DNA of 64,000 nucleotides from Trichobilharzia regenti (lineage: Eukaryota > Platyhelminthes > Trematoda > Strigeidida > Schistosomatidae): contig OX235262.1 in NCBI GenBank assembly GCA_944472135.2, forward strand, positions 43,761,804-43,825,803, in the 5' to 3' direction. The position numbers and the translations under genes were made by a program. Below, in pieces: positions 20,346 through 33,400 of this stretch; position 1 is the stretch's first letter, and each line of letters begins with the position of its first letter. The notes beneath the pieces are model-generated. The model was not told the origin of the DNA and ran no database searches. It saw only the letters and a program-made list of their open reading frames with translations.

Positions 20346-21047
20346 AAAGGAATTCCATCAAGACATGAACTGCGAGTTTGTGTGTACTGTTTGTATATAT
20401 GTGTAGTGTGTCATATCAATTGGTGTTTTTGGATTCATTGTGTTTACTCGTTGTTTTCGTACCTTGTTGTTATTGCATAATTTTGTTAAATTGTTCGTCG
20501 TGCCTACTTCTGAAGATGTTTCGAGTCTTCTTCATCCGTGAATGAATTGATTGATGTTAGAGACAGCAGATGGGTCGTATACGCCGGGGAGGCTAGGCTA
20601 TTGCTGAGAATGAAATGCAAGCGGAGACAATTGTTGGCTGCGGTCACATACGCCGAAGAGCAAGAGTGTAAACGACTGAGGCTCGCATACGTCACCGTTA
20701 CTAGAATTGAGGCAGAATGAGTGACAAGCTATTGCAGTCGTAATTGGTAGTGAGTAGATACGAGGACGTGCGTGGAGTACCGTGTAATGGTGCTATGGTC
20801 ACGTTGCATTCTGCAAGAGTCATTCTAGCAAGTGGCGATTGTGATGCAATAGGATGCCTTTAACTGGAAGGCGCAGGTCGTCATTGATGCGTGAGATTGT
20901 GCTGTGAGTCGCTTATGGTGTGTTGGCTTTTCTGTTTGTTTTCCATTTTAGCTCTGTCCATGTGACCCAGGTTCTCGCAATGGCATCCAAGTCAACGTGT
21001 ATTGGTCGCGAAGGAAAAAAGGGTTGGATCCCTTTTTTGCCGGGGAG

Positions 21048-21405
21048 TGTCAATGCAGTTGAAGATTGAACGATCAATTCTTGGTTGTTTGCTCAAAACC
21101 AACTTCCCGAATTTTCGCGGAGGCATCAATACGACAGTCATCGTCTCATCGGTCGCTGTTCAGAAAGAAGAGTGAAACATCGTCAGAAGTAATATTATGA
21201 TTTATTATTGTAATATTTGTTCACAGACCTTAGTTCAATTATTATTTTTATATGTTGATGTACCAATAAACAAATATCAAGCGGCCAATCGGTGTTTTGG
21301 TTTTTGCGTCCGTTATAACTAAGCGTTACTGAAAACTTCAAGGAACAGCGTGGGCCCGAGCGTAGCGAGAGCTGGGCATTAACGGTTTATGAGACGTGAC
21401 TGACA
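21048..21405 (+). repeat. 3' LTR of the long BEL/Pao element
   Basis: 358 bp, TGTCAATGCAG to GTGACTGACA, nearly identical to 6362-6719 (differences seen include GTTACT for GTTTCT and GCGAG for GCAAG). Confidence 0.92.
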
Positions 21406-22650
21406 GATTCATTGTGTTTACTTGTTGTTTTCGTACCTTTTTGTTATTGCATAATTTTGTTAAATTGTTCGTCGTGCCTACTTCTGAAGATGTTTCGAGG
21501 CTTCTTCATCCGCGAATGAATTGATTGATGTTAGAGACAGCAGATGGGTCGTATACGTCGGGGAGGCTAGTGCTGAGAATGACATGTACACGGAGGTAAG
21601 ATTAGCCGTGGTCCCACACGTCGGGGAGCGAGAGTGTAGACGACTGAGGCTTGCATACGTCACCGTTACTAGAATTTAGGCAGAATGAGTAACAAGCGAT
21701 CTCAGTTGTATTTGGTAGTGAATAGATAAGAGGATATGTCGGTGGCGCAGCATTTACGACGCTCGCCGACCATGCATATTGTCCGTGGTTCCCTCACCGA
21801 CCGACGCACTCCTTTATCTCTCTAAACCAGAAATAATGCTGGCAAGTAGGAAAGGTTGGGAATGAGGCTAAGAACCCCATCCTGTATAAATAAACACTGC
21901 TACAGAAACTTGCTGCCACTAGCTTGCGGCCCGATGTTCCACTGGGGAACGTGTAGCTAAAATTAGTATTTATTATTAGATAAGAAGATGTGCGAAGGAT
22001 ATCATGAGGTGCTGCTATGGTCACGTTGCGTCCTGCAAGAGTCATTCTAGAAAGTGGCGATTGTGTTGCATGATGTCAAGAGGATGCCTTTAACTGGAAG
22101 GCGTAGGTCGTTGTCGATGTGTGAGTTTGTGCTCGTGGTATGTTGGTCTTCTCAGTCTCATTTTTCTATTTTCACCTTTTCCCTGTTCCCACACATCCCT
22201 CATTGCCATTTCATTTCGATATAATCATCTTTAGGGAAACATTGATGAACCATTTTTGTCGGGGAGTGTCAATTTAGGTGAACATTGAGCATTTGTTTTT
22301 GGACGTGGTAGCCATTTGTGGGCAATTTTTAGGCGCGTATGGTTCGATCGTGTGCAATTTCGACGATGACGACCAAAAAGGAATTAAAGTACTTTATAAT
22401 TTTTTATCAAATTTGTTTATAGACTTTTACTATTCTCCGCTTTAATTGCCAAATAATATAACTTCCTTCTTATAATGCTGTTGTTTTGGAGTTTAAGTCG
22501 AACAGAGTACATAGTATTTATCTGTTCGAAACCTGTTCGTAACAATAGGAGCTTAGGGATAATTTCTTTGACGGTTTTTATCGATTCAGTTTCATGCCTA
22601 TCAATTGGCTTTTTGACGCTTTCTGAAGGGAACAGGCAGCGTAGGTTGTT
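21406..22650 (+). mobile_element. Older BEL/Pao-family remnant (3' segment plus diverged LTR)
   Basis: Sequence from 21409 matches the conserved 3' segment of the family (compare 5755-6100) with many substitutions and small deletions. It is interrupted at 21739-21977 by a SINE-like insert and resumes at 21978. At about 22268 the phrase GTCGGGGAGTGTCAA marks the start of a diverged LTR, traceable to roughly 22640 through blocks such as TTTGTTTATAGAC and TCAATTGGCTTTTTGACG. No gag or pol is present. Confidence 0.65.
21739..21977 (+). mobile_element. SINE-like insertion, 239 bp, with 15-bp target duplication
   Basis: Flanking copies AGATAAGAGGATATG (21724-21738) and AGATAAGAAGATGTG (21978-21992) differ at two positions. 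Uninterrupted family members confirm the empty site. The first 65 bases contain TGGCGCAGC (A-box-like) and GGTTCCCTC (partly B-box-like) about 40 bases apart, and GTCGGTG (21738-21744) can pair with CACCGAC (21795-21801). The tail is T/A-rich (TAGTATTTATTATT). This suggests a tRNA-derived SINE, but a proper cloverleaf cannot be drawn, so the tRNA origin is inference. Confidence 0.6.
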
Positions 22651-24417
22651 TGACGCCTAAGTATGTAAGAAAAACCTTCAACTACCTACAACACATATAA
22701 AGAACTACAGGGGTTACGTCGAATGCTGCGAAGTGATGAAGATTGCGATTAATTTCACCATCTTTTCGCCTCGATGGCATAGGAGAGCACTTCCAAATAT
22801 ATATCAGGAACGCTCATTTCAAGTGGGAAGCATTTGCTTCAGGCCCCTGTAACAGCAATCGACCCAACCACTGATGTCTGTTGCCTAGAGTAACAACTTT
22901 TGTAAGGTAACAGGCCTCCTCCATATATCCGCAACTCCAAAACTTTGTGCTTTTATGAAACTGCTGCAGACTACTCTATCCTTATTAGCGTTCTCAGTTC
23001 ATGGAATCATAGGAACCGTCTATGTAATTACCATTTCTTTAAACTTCCTTCTGAATGCGGCATCACGGAACTCAAATGAATTAGGTCGTCAGAAATGTCA
23101 CTCACCTTATTACTCTAGGTCTTGGTGGCACGGAATGCATATGGCGCTGTACGTCAGGCAGTCGACTAGTTATGAATGGCACCTTGCTCTGCAGGGCTGT
23201 AGTCAATGGTAAATATGACAGTATGTGACACAGCACTTATGATATGCTTGAAGGAATGTAAGACTGACCTAAAGTCAACCAGTTGTCCATGTTGGCTTAT
23301 CATGTACATTACAGCACAAATTCTGTTGAGCCCACATGAAATAACCAGTTGGCGTAGAGCATGACTGAAAATGACTTGTTTCGTATTTTGTACTTACCAT
23401 TCTCCATCCTCATTGCATGTTGTGTTCATGCCAAAAACCTTACAGAATTTTTAATACGCAGTAATCATTTCCCTGGTTGCGAAATTAAACTTCTCGACAC
23501 GACACTGGTTGTCCAGCACATACCCTAATTATCCTGTCTCACGTATTTCACGTATGGGCATGTTCATATCACGCATTCCGATACAGATTGTTGACACAGC
23601 AAGATTACCTACTGGGGCAGACAAGTTCAGGGAGATTCCGGTAGTCGTCATAAGTCATACGCTTCAAGAATTAAACATCAACAATTTAGATCCATTTTAC
23701 AGCAGGGAGAGTCCCTTCGATGGGCAACAGCACTTAATTGCTATTGGTGGCTGAGTCTTAAAGCTTGTGACTCCATAGACGTTAGTAGCTCCCTCTCCAA
23801 TGCATAATTGCGCATGTGTTGATTGGCTCAACAACTTTTCACTGTCTAAATTCAAGTCTAATGGATTTCCAAAGTACTCCGATCCAGAATATGAATCCTA
23901 AATGTTTTACACTACACACTCTTATCTTCTTTGATGCCCGTCTGCTGATTCTCGGCGGCTGCTAACGTGAAAACAATAGACAACATGTAGGTACTTATAA
24001 GCTGGATCAACCATGTTGTTTTCATTCCGATAAACTCTGCTACTGGTTAGCTGGATATATTAGTCAAGCCACAATTGAATTTGCATGAACTCATCAACTT
24101 TTCGAAACTCAATGCATTCACCACACTCTTGCCAAGTCCTTACACTTTTATATCGAAATGCTTCATAGAATTCAGCTAATAAATCTAATGACACATTTCT
24201 TTCATGTGCCATAATGTCATGTATTGTTAGTTATGCAACCGAACGATTGAAAACAAGGACAGAAGCAAGTCAATAATGCTTAAAATTGCCGCAACTTTAA
24301 TTTCAAAGGTGGTTTTGAATTAACCAATCACAAGTAACTCTGCCAGTTGTTTATTTCAGGGGCGGGCAGGCAAAATAACATCCTTCGAAGGGCTATCGGA
24401 CTCGTTGCCATCGGGAA
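22651..24417. other. Unassigned intergenic sequence upstream of the UBR7-like gene
   Basis: No reading frame of recognisable family and no clear repeat boundary were found. Short open stretches at 22955-23212 and 23509-23754 have no visible motifs. The last few hundred bases probably hold the promoter of the gene starting at 24418. I cannot point to a promoter element. Confidence 0.4.
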
Positions 24418-27400
24418 ATGGATAGCGACGGGGAGGAAGATGCAGTTGTAGAAATCGGAAATATCCTTGAAGATGTGGATGACGAAACCTTGATGGTGTT
24501 AGGTGGCATCGATGACAAGTCCGTTTGTACATTCACAAGAGTAAGGTTACTGTTTTTTATAGAGTTCCCAGGGTTATGTGAAAAGACAGGGACTCTACAC
24601 CTGTCGTACTTGTTTAGATATAAACGAAGTGAAAGCTGGAATTTGTTATCCTTGTTCCCTGGAGTGTCATGCTGGCCATGATGTTGTCGAGCTATACACC
24701 AAGCGAAATTTCCGCTGTGACTGTGGCAATGCTAAATTTAGAGGGGCGCATGGATGCCTACTGTGGGAGGTAATACAAGTCTATTTCTAAATTTTCAAGG
24801 AAAAAGACGACGAAAATATTCTCAACCATTATGGCGAAAATTTTTCCAACCGTTACTGCTCTTGTCTGCGTCCCTATCCTGATCCAGATAACGTACTGAC
24901 AAATTACTTATACATTTCTGTACTAGGGTAATGTAGAAATGATACAGTGCGGTATCTGTGAGGACTGGTATCACTTGGAGGTAATTATGATATAAATATA
25001 AAGACTTCTCAGCATCTTAATATGGACCCTGAGTTCAAGGTACCTGAAGACTACGATGAAATGACATGCTTCATGTGTATCCAAAAGTACACATTTTTGT
25101 TTGTGGAAGCTTATAACACTGTCGACGCATTTCGCCAGAATTGTCAAGTGGTCATAAACAATGGACACATCGACAATGCTGAGACAAATTATGTGCCTGG
25201 TTTAAAAAAGTTTAAAAAGTCTGAATCCGAAGAGACTGCTGATTCAAAAGACAACGCGAATTGCCGCCTATTGACCTGGGCTGACACAATGGATTGGCTT
25301 ACTCCTGAATTCCGATACTCATCTCTTGAGTTTCTAGGTACTGAATGCAAAAGAATACCGTCTGTATTTTGGAATGGTGGTTGGAGAGAAAGTCTTTGCA
25401 GGTGTGAAGAGTGCAAGGTAAGTACAATTAATGATTATAAACATTGCGTGATAGACACTGAGTTTGCCCGGTTTTTCCTAGAAATTAGGTCCTATAACAT
25501 AGATGAAGTATCAGCAGCTCAATAATCCAGTGATTTAAGTTCAATCAGTTGTAGTTGAGTTCCGTGTTACTGTGTTGGTGATTTTGTAGGCGTAGGTGGT
25601 GTAATTAAATACTATCAGTCTTAAGTTATTTATCCCGAGTAGTTCGTCCGTTCGATAGACATATGTGTCAAGGTACATATTTTAAATCGGAGTGTTCTTT
25701 GTGGCAAATAATACCACTATTTCTCTTAGTACGCACCTTTCTTGTTAGTGAGGATCTAAATTATATTCGGTCTATGTGACTGCAGCTGTTGAATCTTTTG
25801 GCAGTCGGGAATATAACAAAAAAAACTATAGGAGTCAGCACCTCTATCTTAATGGTAACCAAAATGAGGTCATCTTTTACTATCATATGATGTGAAAAAT
25901 CAAGAATTTGCGATGGTCTTTCATAGAATCGTGAATGTGATGTCGTTAACTTAGTACTCACTTTTATGAGCTCAGGTGCCCATATACGTTCTACCTTTGA
26001 TCCTGATTAGTTAGAAAATGAATTCCTAAGTATAAAATCAGTGCTTGTGCAATTACCGTGTAATTGTCACAAGTCACTGCAAACTCAATACCCTAAAAAG
26101 TAATATGGATGAAAAATTCAGAACTAAGTTAGCAAATGTTAGATTCAGACATCTCCTTGGATGTCAACTGATTTCCTCGAAACTTATGTTTCATGTAACG
26201 CACTGCCTCGTGTCATGCAGGTAGTTCTAACCAGTTAACTTATCGTTATTATCGCCAGAAATAAACTTTAAGCAAGAGGGCTCTGACAAAGTACCATATC
26301 GTTTGCATATTAGTAGAGTGCAGTTTGTCGCAGATTTTTTTCTCCAGTATTTTCAAGTAAGGTTAACAGAATCATATTTCTTTACTTAATGCTACATTTA
26401 GATATAAGGCAAATGATGGAGTCTTCCAATACTCCAGATAGTTAAAGGGATCTTAAGTATTTCTGTAACCCATCCATGAAGAAAACCTAGTGTAAAGCTT
26501 CAAGATTTGGTGGTTTTCGAAGTTCCAAACAAGTGTGTCTATTAGTCGAGATCTTGCTAAGATATCTAGGTTCTTATATTTCTGCAAGTCAGACTCCTAG
26601 ATTTATATTTAGGTCCCCATAGTAGACTAGTGTAAGTAGTATGCTGAAATAATAGATTTACAGCCCAGATGGATGATTCTGATGCGTTTGTTTTCCCTAA
26701 GCCGAATTTTTTCAATTTTTTGCCTCTCCTTGTCTTTCCGGACATCATTTCCAGCGCTTACTACCATATGAGGTGAACTTATCTGAATTCTTCACGAGCA
26801 ACATATTTGTATCTCATGACTTTTGTTGTGACCACCTATTAATTTGCATTAGTACTGATCTTTCTCATCGGCTTGGAATTTTACTTTGTTTGCCGTGTGG
26901 CTTACTCTGTTACTTGATAAATTCGATCTGCAAGTACTTGATATACTTTGCTACTTATGTATTTACTCATGGAAAATTCCCATTGTAACATATAGAAAAT
27001 CAAAACAAGTGATTCAGCGAAGAAACTCTTTTCAACGAATTTATCATCAAGCTGTACAATCGTATATCTGAGAAGGTTATCGGTGGTACCTATGGAGTCC
27101 CGTGCCAGCGAACCGACAACGGTGACCGTCTCCTACAGTTCTGCTCTGATAATCATTTGTTTCTCGTAAGCACTAACTTTAAACACAAGGAGAGACACTG
27201 TTTAACCTGGCGACCCCCATCATCAAACCAACGCTGGACACAAATAGACCACATCGCAATAAGCTATCGTTGGCGTGGGTCGGTAGGAGATTGTCGCTCC
27301 TTCTGGAACACGTGTATAGATACCGATCACGCACTGGTCCGGGCTCGGGTGTGCTTACGACTGAACGGACGTAGGAAACAGCTGGCGGTAAAACCATCAC

Positions 27401-30400
27401 GTCCCCAGCTCGATCAGGAAACTAAATCCCTATTCGAGGAAGAACTAGCTAAACGCATATCTGAGTTCGACAGCTGTGCTCACCCTGGAGAAGCCTGGAA
27501 GAATATTCAGTCAGCTATAGATACAGCTGTAAAAGCTGTGAATAAGGCAAATCCAAAGGTGAGTAAAATCCACTGGATTTCGACTGCCTCATCCGAACTG
27601 ATGGATGCTAGAAGACTTATTCCGGCGAGCTCCGAATTCAATGAGGAGCGAAAGCTGCACAAGAGGAAACTTACGAAAAGTCTCCGCAAGGACCGTGAAC
27701 AGTGGTGGCTGACAAAAGCAAAAGAAATGGAGAAAGCTTTCAGGATAGGCAACACCAGGCAACTCTTTGGACTCATCAGGGAAACGGGTGGGAGAAGGCA
27801 AATCATAAGTGAGACTATTTCTGAGAAAAATGGCTCCTTAATTAGCTCTCAGGATAGACGCCTTGAACGCTGGAAAGAACACTTTGAGGGACAATTTAAC
27901 TTGCCTACAGCCACACTGAACCTCCCTGCCATCCACCCCACACCCGAATGGGATATAGACACTGGTCCGCCGTCTGTAAGTGAGGTCACAAAAGCTATCA
28001 GTAACTTGAAACGAGGCAAAGAGGCAGGACCCGACGGAATTATTCCGGAGGTGTTTAAATATGGGGGTGACATACTAGTTTGTCTGTCTGTCTGTTTTCG
28101 ACATAGAACTTTGCACAAATGTGCGGAAGTTCAAGTCGCCACATTCCGTGTAGCACGCGAAGCAAGAGAAGAAAGTACAAGAAAAGCATAATAGAAACAG
28201 TGAGCAGAGGTGTGAGACAAAGGAGTAATAAAGAAATACAAAACAGTTTCATTGAAGATCATAAGTCACAGGGAGTGGATGCATCTGCGCCACTGAGAAC
28301 GATTTTGAGCCATGTCACCAATTGTTTCCAACCATAGATTTTTACCGTCCCGAGGACCCCAGCCTGGAAGTCTACACCTTCCTACGTGGCTTAGACCAAC
28401 TGTTGTGGATTTCATTGACTGATGCCAAGTTTTTGTTTGACCGCCGCTAGCTTTTTTCCAGCCTGACCCTATATCCGCTAACATTGCTCGTCGAGGGAGG
28501 CGATGGCTTGGCATACGTAACACATGTCCTAACCATCTCAGTCTTTGTAGCTTCACGACTTCGTCGATTGATTTCCCCTGTTTACCTAGAACTCTACGCC
28601 TAACCTCCATGTTGCTCACCTTATTATGCCACTTTACACGGGAAATAGAACGCAGGCACCTATGATCAAAGACAGCTAGTCTTTTCATGTCTTCCACTCT
28701 CAGTGGCCAGGTCTCACAACCATAAAGGAGGACGGAGCGGACTGATGAGCAGTACACCCGCCCTTTGGTCGATAGTCGAACATCTCGTCTACGCCAGAGT
28801 CGGCGTAAACTAACAAATGCGAAACGAGCCCCTTGTATTCGTGCTGAGATTTCGTCAGAGATCAGCCCGTTGGGGCTGATGGTACTTCCCAAATAAGTGA
28901 AGCGGTCAACGTGCTCTACCACTTCACTTCCTATTTTTAAACTAGGCGTCGATGTAGTCCAGTCCTGTAACATCATCTTGCATTTGGCGGGAGCGAATCG
29001 CATGCCAAACATTCGTAGATTGCGGCTCAAGGTGTTTAGAAGACTCTGCATTTCGTCAGCGTCTTCGCCTAGAAGGACTATATCGTCTGCATATTCCAAG
29101 TCAACGAGATTATTCCCCGGTAGCAAGTCAATCCCTGAGTCGCTGAAGTCACCTAGGGTTAAGTCCATTAACACATCTATGATGAAGTTGAATAGAAAAG
29201 GAGATAATGGGCATCCTTGACGGACACCACTGGTCGTCATCAGTTCAGATGACAGCTCGCCGTAAGCCCTCACCTGGCTGTATGAGTACGAATAGAGTGC
29301 CTTAATCAGTGCAATATATTTTCTTGGAATTCCCTTTACAGCCAAGCATCTCCAGAGAACTTCCCGATCGACAGAGTCGAATGCTGCCTTTAGGTCAAGA
29401 AATATAATGACTGTTGGACGCCGGTAGGAATGCCTATGTTCTAGAATCTGTCGGAGGGTGAAGATATGATCAATACACCCTCTTCCTGGTCTAAAGCCTG
29501 CCTGGCTCTCTCGTGTTTGTGCTTCCCGAGCACCACTCAGTCTACGCATGATTATTGAGCCTAAGACTTTAGATACTATATTAGTCAAGCTAATCCCTCT
29601 GTGATTATCACAGGAAGACTTGTCTCCCTTCTTGTATATGGGGATAATCAGTGACTTACACCAACCCGATGGGACTTCTTCTGATTCCCAGACGCTGCCT
29701 AGTACCTCAGTTAATCCGGACAGTAAGCTGTCTCCACCGTACTTAAATACCTCTGGAGTCATTCCATCAGGTCCCGCTGCTTTGCCTAGTTTCAGATTGG
29801 TGACAGCTTTAGTAACCTCAGTTAGTGACGGAGGACCTGTGTCTATATCCCATTCAGGGAGGTGTTGGATGCTCGGAAGGTTGAGCGTGGCTGTGGGCAA
29901 ATTAAACTGCTCCTCATAATGCTCTTTCCAACGATCCAGTCGTCTATCCTGTGAGCTAATTATAGTGCCATTTTTTTCCGAGATTGTCTCACTAATGATT
30001 TGTCTTCTCCCACCCGTTTCCCTGATGAGTCCAAAGAGTTGCCTGGTGTTGCCTATCCTCGAAGCTTTCTCCATCTCTTTGGCTTTTGTCGCCCACCACT
30101 GTTCACGGTCCTTGCGGAGACTTTTCGTAAGTTTCCTCTTGTGCAGCTTTCGCTCCTCATTGAATTCGGAGCTCGCCGGAATAAGTCTTCTAGCATCTAT
30201 CAGTTCGGATGAGGCGGTGGAGATCCAGTGGTTTTTACTCACCTTTGGGTTTACCTTATTCACAGCTTTTACAGCTGTATCTATGGCTGCCTGGATATTT
30301 TTCCAAGCTTCTTCAGGGTGAGCACAGCTGTCGAACACAGATATGTGTTTAGCTAGTTCTTCCTCAAATACGGATTTAGTTTCCTGATCGAGCTGGGGAC

Positions 30401-33400
30401 GTGATGGTTTTACCGCCAGCTGTTTCCTACGTCCGTTCAGTCGTAAGCACACCCGAGCGCGGACCAGTGCATGGTCGGTATCTACGCACGTGTTCCAGAA
30501 GGAGCGACAATCTCCTACCGACCCACGCCAACGATAGCTTATTGCTATGTGGTCTATTTGTGTCCAGCGTTGGTTTGATGAAGGGGGTCTCCAAGTCAAA
30601 CAGTGTCTCTCCTTGTGTTTAAAGTTAGTGCTTACAAGAAACAAATGATTATCAGAGCAGAACTGTAGGAGACGGTCACCGTTGTCGGTTCGCTGGCACG
30701 GAGCTCCATAGGTGCCACCGACATCCTTCTCAGATTGACACAATTTCCCTACTTGAGCGTTAAAGTCACCAGCTAGAACGACTATGTCTGAGCGTTTAGC
30801 CTTTCCACCAAACTAGACAGCTTTTGGTAGAACTCATCCTTCGTTTCATCTGAACTGCAGTCAGTGGGGGCGTAGGCGGAGATTACGAAAAGGCATCGGC
30901 GAGTAGTGCAGTCCTTCCTCCTTCTTACTGATCCGTTCAGGCGGACAGCACACATTCGGCTATCTACCGGGATCCAGTCAAGCAATGTCTTTTCTGCCCT
31001 AGTACTCAAAGCTATCCCTACGCCAGCTAATCCTCGTGAACTAGCTGTGGCATCTCCTGACACCCTCAAGGTGAATTTTGCAGATTCAACCTGTTGGCCA
31101 GGTGGGGTTAGGTGAATAACCACACTTGGGTCTTGTATGCGTGTTTCTGAAACACAGCATACATCAATGGCTCGTGATGCCAGGGTCTTGGCTAGTGATG
31201 CTTGTTGTCCTATTTGGCAAAGTGTCCTAACATTAAGAGCTCCTATATGAAATTGGTGGCGCGGCTTTAAGAGGCTGTCGGTGGTGGTTTTTTGGCTTCC
31301 ATCGTTTTTAGTGGACGCAGAGTGGAGAGGAAGTGGAGAGCTATCAAGTCGAGGAGTTGCATCAGTGGAAGGAAGGCAAGATGATAGAGATGAAGATGAA
31401 GACAAAGATGAGTGAGTAATAGAGAGGTTTCGTGTGCATTTCGGATTGTGAGGGCGATTGTTACTTCCCGGCTGCCCACACCGTGGAAGTTGGTTGCGTG
31501 ACCGCAGAGCCCAGGGGACAACTGCTTGAGGCCGGTCACACGCGGCCTGTTTTTGTTCGTTCTTTTTTGTTTGGTGTGTCTCAGTAGCAGATTTATCACT
31601 CCCGCCCTGTGACACGGCAGCAGGAAGCGCGGTCGTTGTTAATCCGGGCCACGGCCGATCCGGCATGAAATTTTGTAATTTTGTATTGGACATGATGTTG
31701 GATTATGTAGCTGCTAGTTTGTAGATTAACTGAGGTACTAGGCAACGTCTGGGAATCAGAGACAGTACCATCAGACTGGGGTAAGTCACTTATTATACCG
31801 ATATTCAAGAAGGGAAACAAGTCCTCGTGTGATAATCATAGGGGGATCAGCCTAACGAACATAGTCTCTAAAATCCTAGGCTCAGTAATCATGCATAGAC
31901 TAAGCAGAACTCGGGAGGAACAGACAAGGGAAAATCAAGCAGGCTTTAGACCAGGTAGAGGGTGCATAGATCATATCTTCACTCTTCGACAGATTCTAGA
32001 ACATAGACACACTTTTCGGCGTCCAACAATTGTCATATTTCTTGACTTGAAGGCGGCCTTTGACTCCGTGGATCGAAAGGTACTATGGCAATGTCTGACT
32101 GTGAAGGGAGTGCCAAGAAAATACATTGCACTAATCAAGGCACTCTATTCAAACTCATATAGCCGTGTAAGGGCTTATAGGGAATTGTCATCTGAATTGG
32201 TAACAACCAGTTGTGTCCGACAGGGATGTCCACTTTCCCCATTTCCGTTCAACTTCTTCATAGATATGCTGATGGAAGTATCCTTTACTGAACGTAATGG
32301 CTTAGGAATCGACTTGTTACCAGGGAATAGTCTTATGGACTTAGAATATGCAGATGACATAGTCCTGTTAGGGGAGGATGATGACAAAATGCAGAGTCTT
32401 CTGAACACCTTGAGTAGCAATCTTCGTATGTTTGGCATGCGATTTGCCCCTACAAAATGTAAGATGCTGCTACAGGACTGGACCACGTCAACCCCTAACT
32501 TAGTGATAGGGAGTGAAGTGATAGAACATGTTGACCACTTCACCTATTTGGGAAGTTGTATCAGCGCCAACGGACTGATTGGCGATGAAATCTCAGCACG
32601 GATCCGAAAAGCTCGAGCTGCTTTCGCTGACTTACACCATCTCTGGCGTAGGCGTGACATCCGGTTATCAACCAAGGGACGTGTGTACTGCTCAGCAGTT
32701 CGCTCCGTCCTTGTCTATGGCTCTGAAACATGGCCAATACGCGTTGAAGACATGAAAAGGTTGACTGCTTTCGATCATAGATGTCTGCGATCTCTGTCTC
32801 ACGTTAGGTGGTTTCACAAGATAAGTAATGTTGGCGTTAGGCGTAGAGTGTTGGGTAAAGAGGGAAAATCAATCGACGAGGCTATAAAGTTACATAGATT
32901 GAGATGGCTAGGTCACGTGCTGCGCATGCCTAACCATCGCCTCCCCTGACGGGCATTACTACCTCATATAGGTGCAGGTTGGAAAAGAGTAAGTGGTGGT
33001 CAAACAAAAACATGGCCTCATCAATCCATGAAATCCTCGACAGTTAAACTGAGTCGGTCAGGTAGGGAGATGCAGACTTCCGGGTTGGGGCCCTCGGGAC
33101 TGACTCTAGGAATCAATGGCTGGAGACAATATGTGACATGACTCAAAATCGTTGTCAATGGCCAGCGCAGATGTATTCAGTCTCTGTAATCTTTCATATT
33201 CCTTTCTACCATTACCCATTCTGTTTCACTCTTATACTTGTCAAACACTATTGATTCTCTTCACTCATCTTCTTGTCTACTTCTGTGTGCTATTTGGAAT
33301 GTGGCAACTCGAACTGCTGCACTTCGGTGCCAAGTTCTATGTTGAATCCAGACAGACAATCGTATATATATGGTTTTTTAAGAAGTTATATCCGGTGAGG

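Larger units (their letters stand above)
6362..21405 (+). mobile_element. Long BEL/Pao retrotransposon with pol, split by two nested insertions
   Basis: Two 358-bp LTRs (6362-6719 and 21048-21405) in direct orientation bound the element. I see only about two differences between them, so it is young. Between them are gag (6770-7616), pol (11773-15285) and the pol C-terminus (19442-20095), with minus-strand elements inserted at 7617-11772 and 15286-19441. Without the inserts it would be about 6.7 kb, the usual size for BEL/Pao elements. No matching target duplication is visible at 6357-6361 versus 21406-21410, because the left LTR is also the 3' LTR of the upstream element. Sinbad and Saci-1 are known schistosome relatives; I cannot say which is closest. 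Confidence 0.9.
27068..33355 (+). mobile_element. RTE-like non-LTR retrotransposon, 5'-truncated, carrying a nested RTE-like insert
   Basis: Flanked by a perfect 12-bp target duplication ACAATCGTATAT (27056-27067 and 33356-33367). It starts inside the endonuclease domain (GGTYG...), reads to 28083, is interrupted by a minus-strand element, and resumes at 31714 with RT sequence to a 3' tail ending in CAGACAG. It lies in sense orientation within intron 5 of the UBR7-like gene. Confidence 0.92.

Noticed and set aside
21738..21801. tRNA gene
   Set aside because: Acceptor-like ends pair, but the T arm and anticodon arm cannot be drawn and the head is only about 64 bases; kept only as SINE-like.
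22955..23754. Short plus-strand ORFs upstream of the UBR7-like gene
   Set aside because: No recognisable motifs, no splice-linked partners, and composition like the surrounding non-coding DNA.
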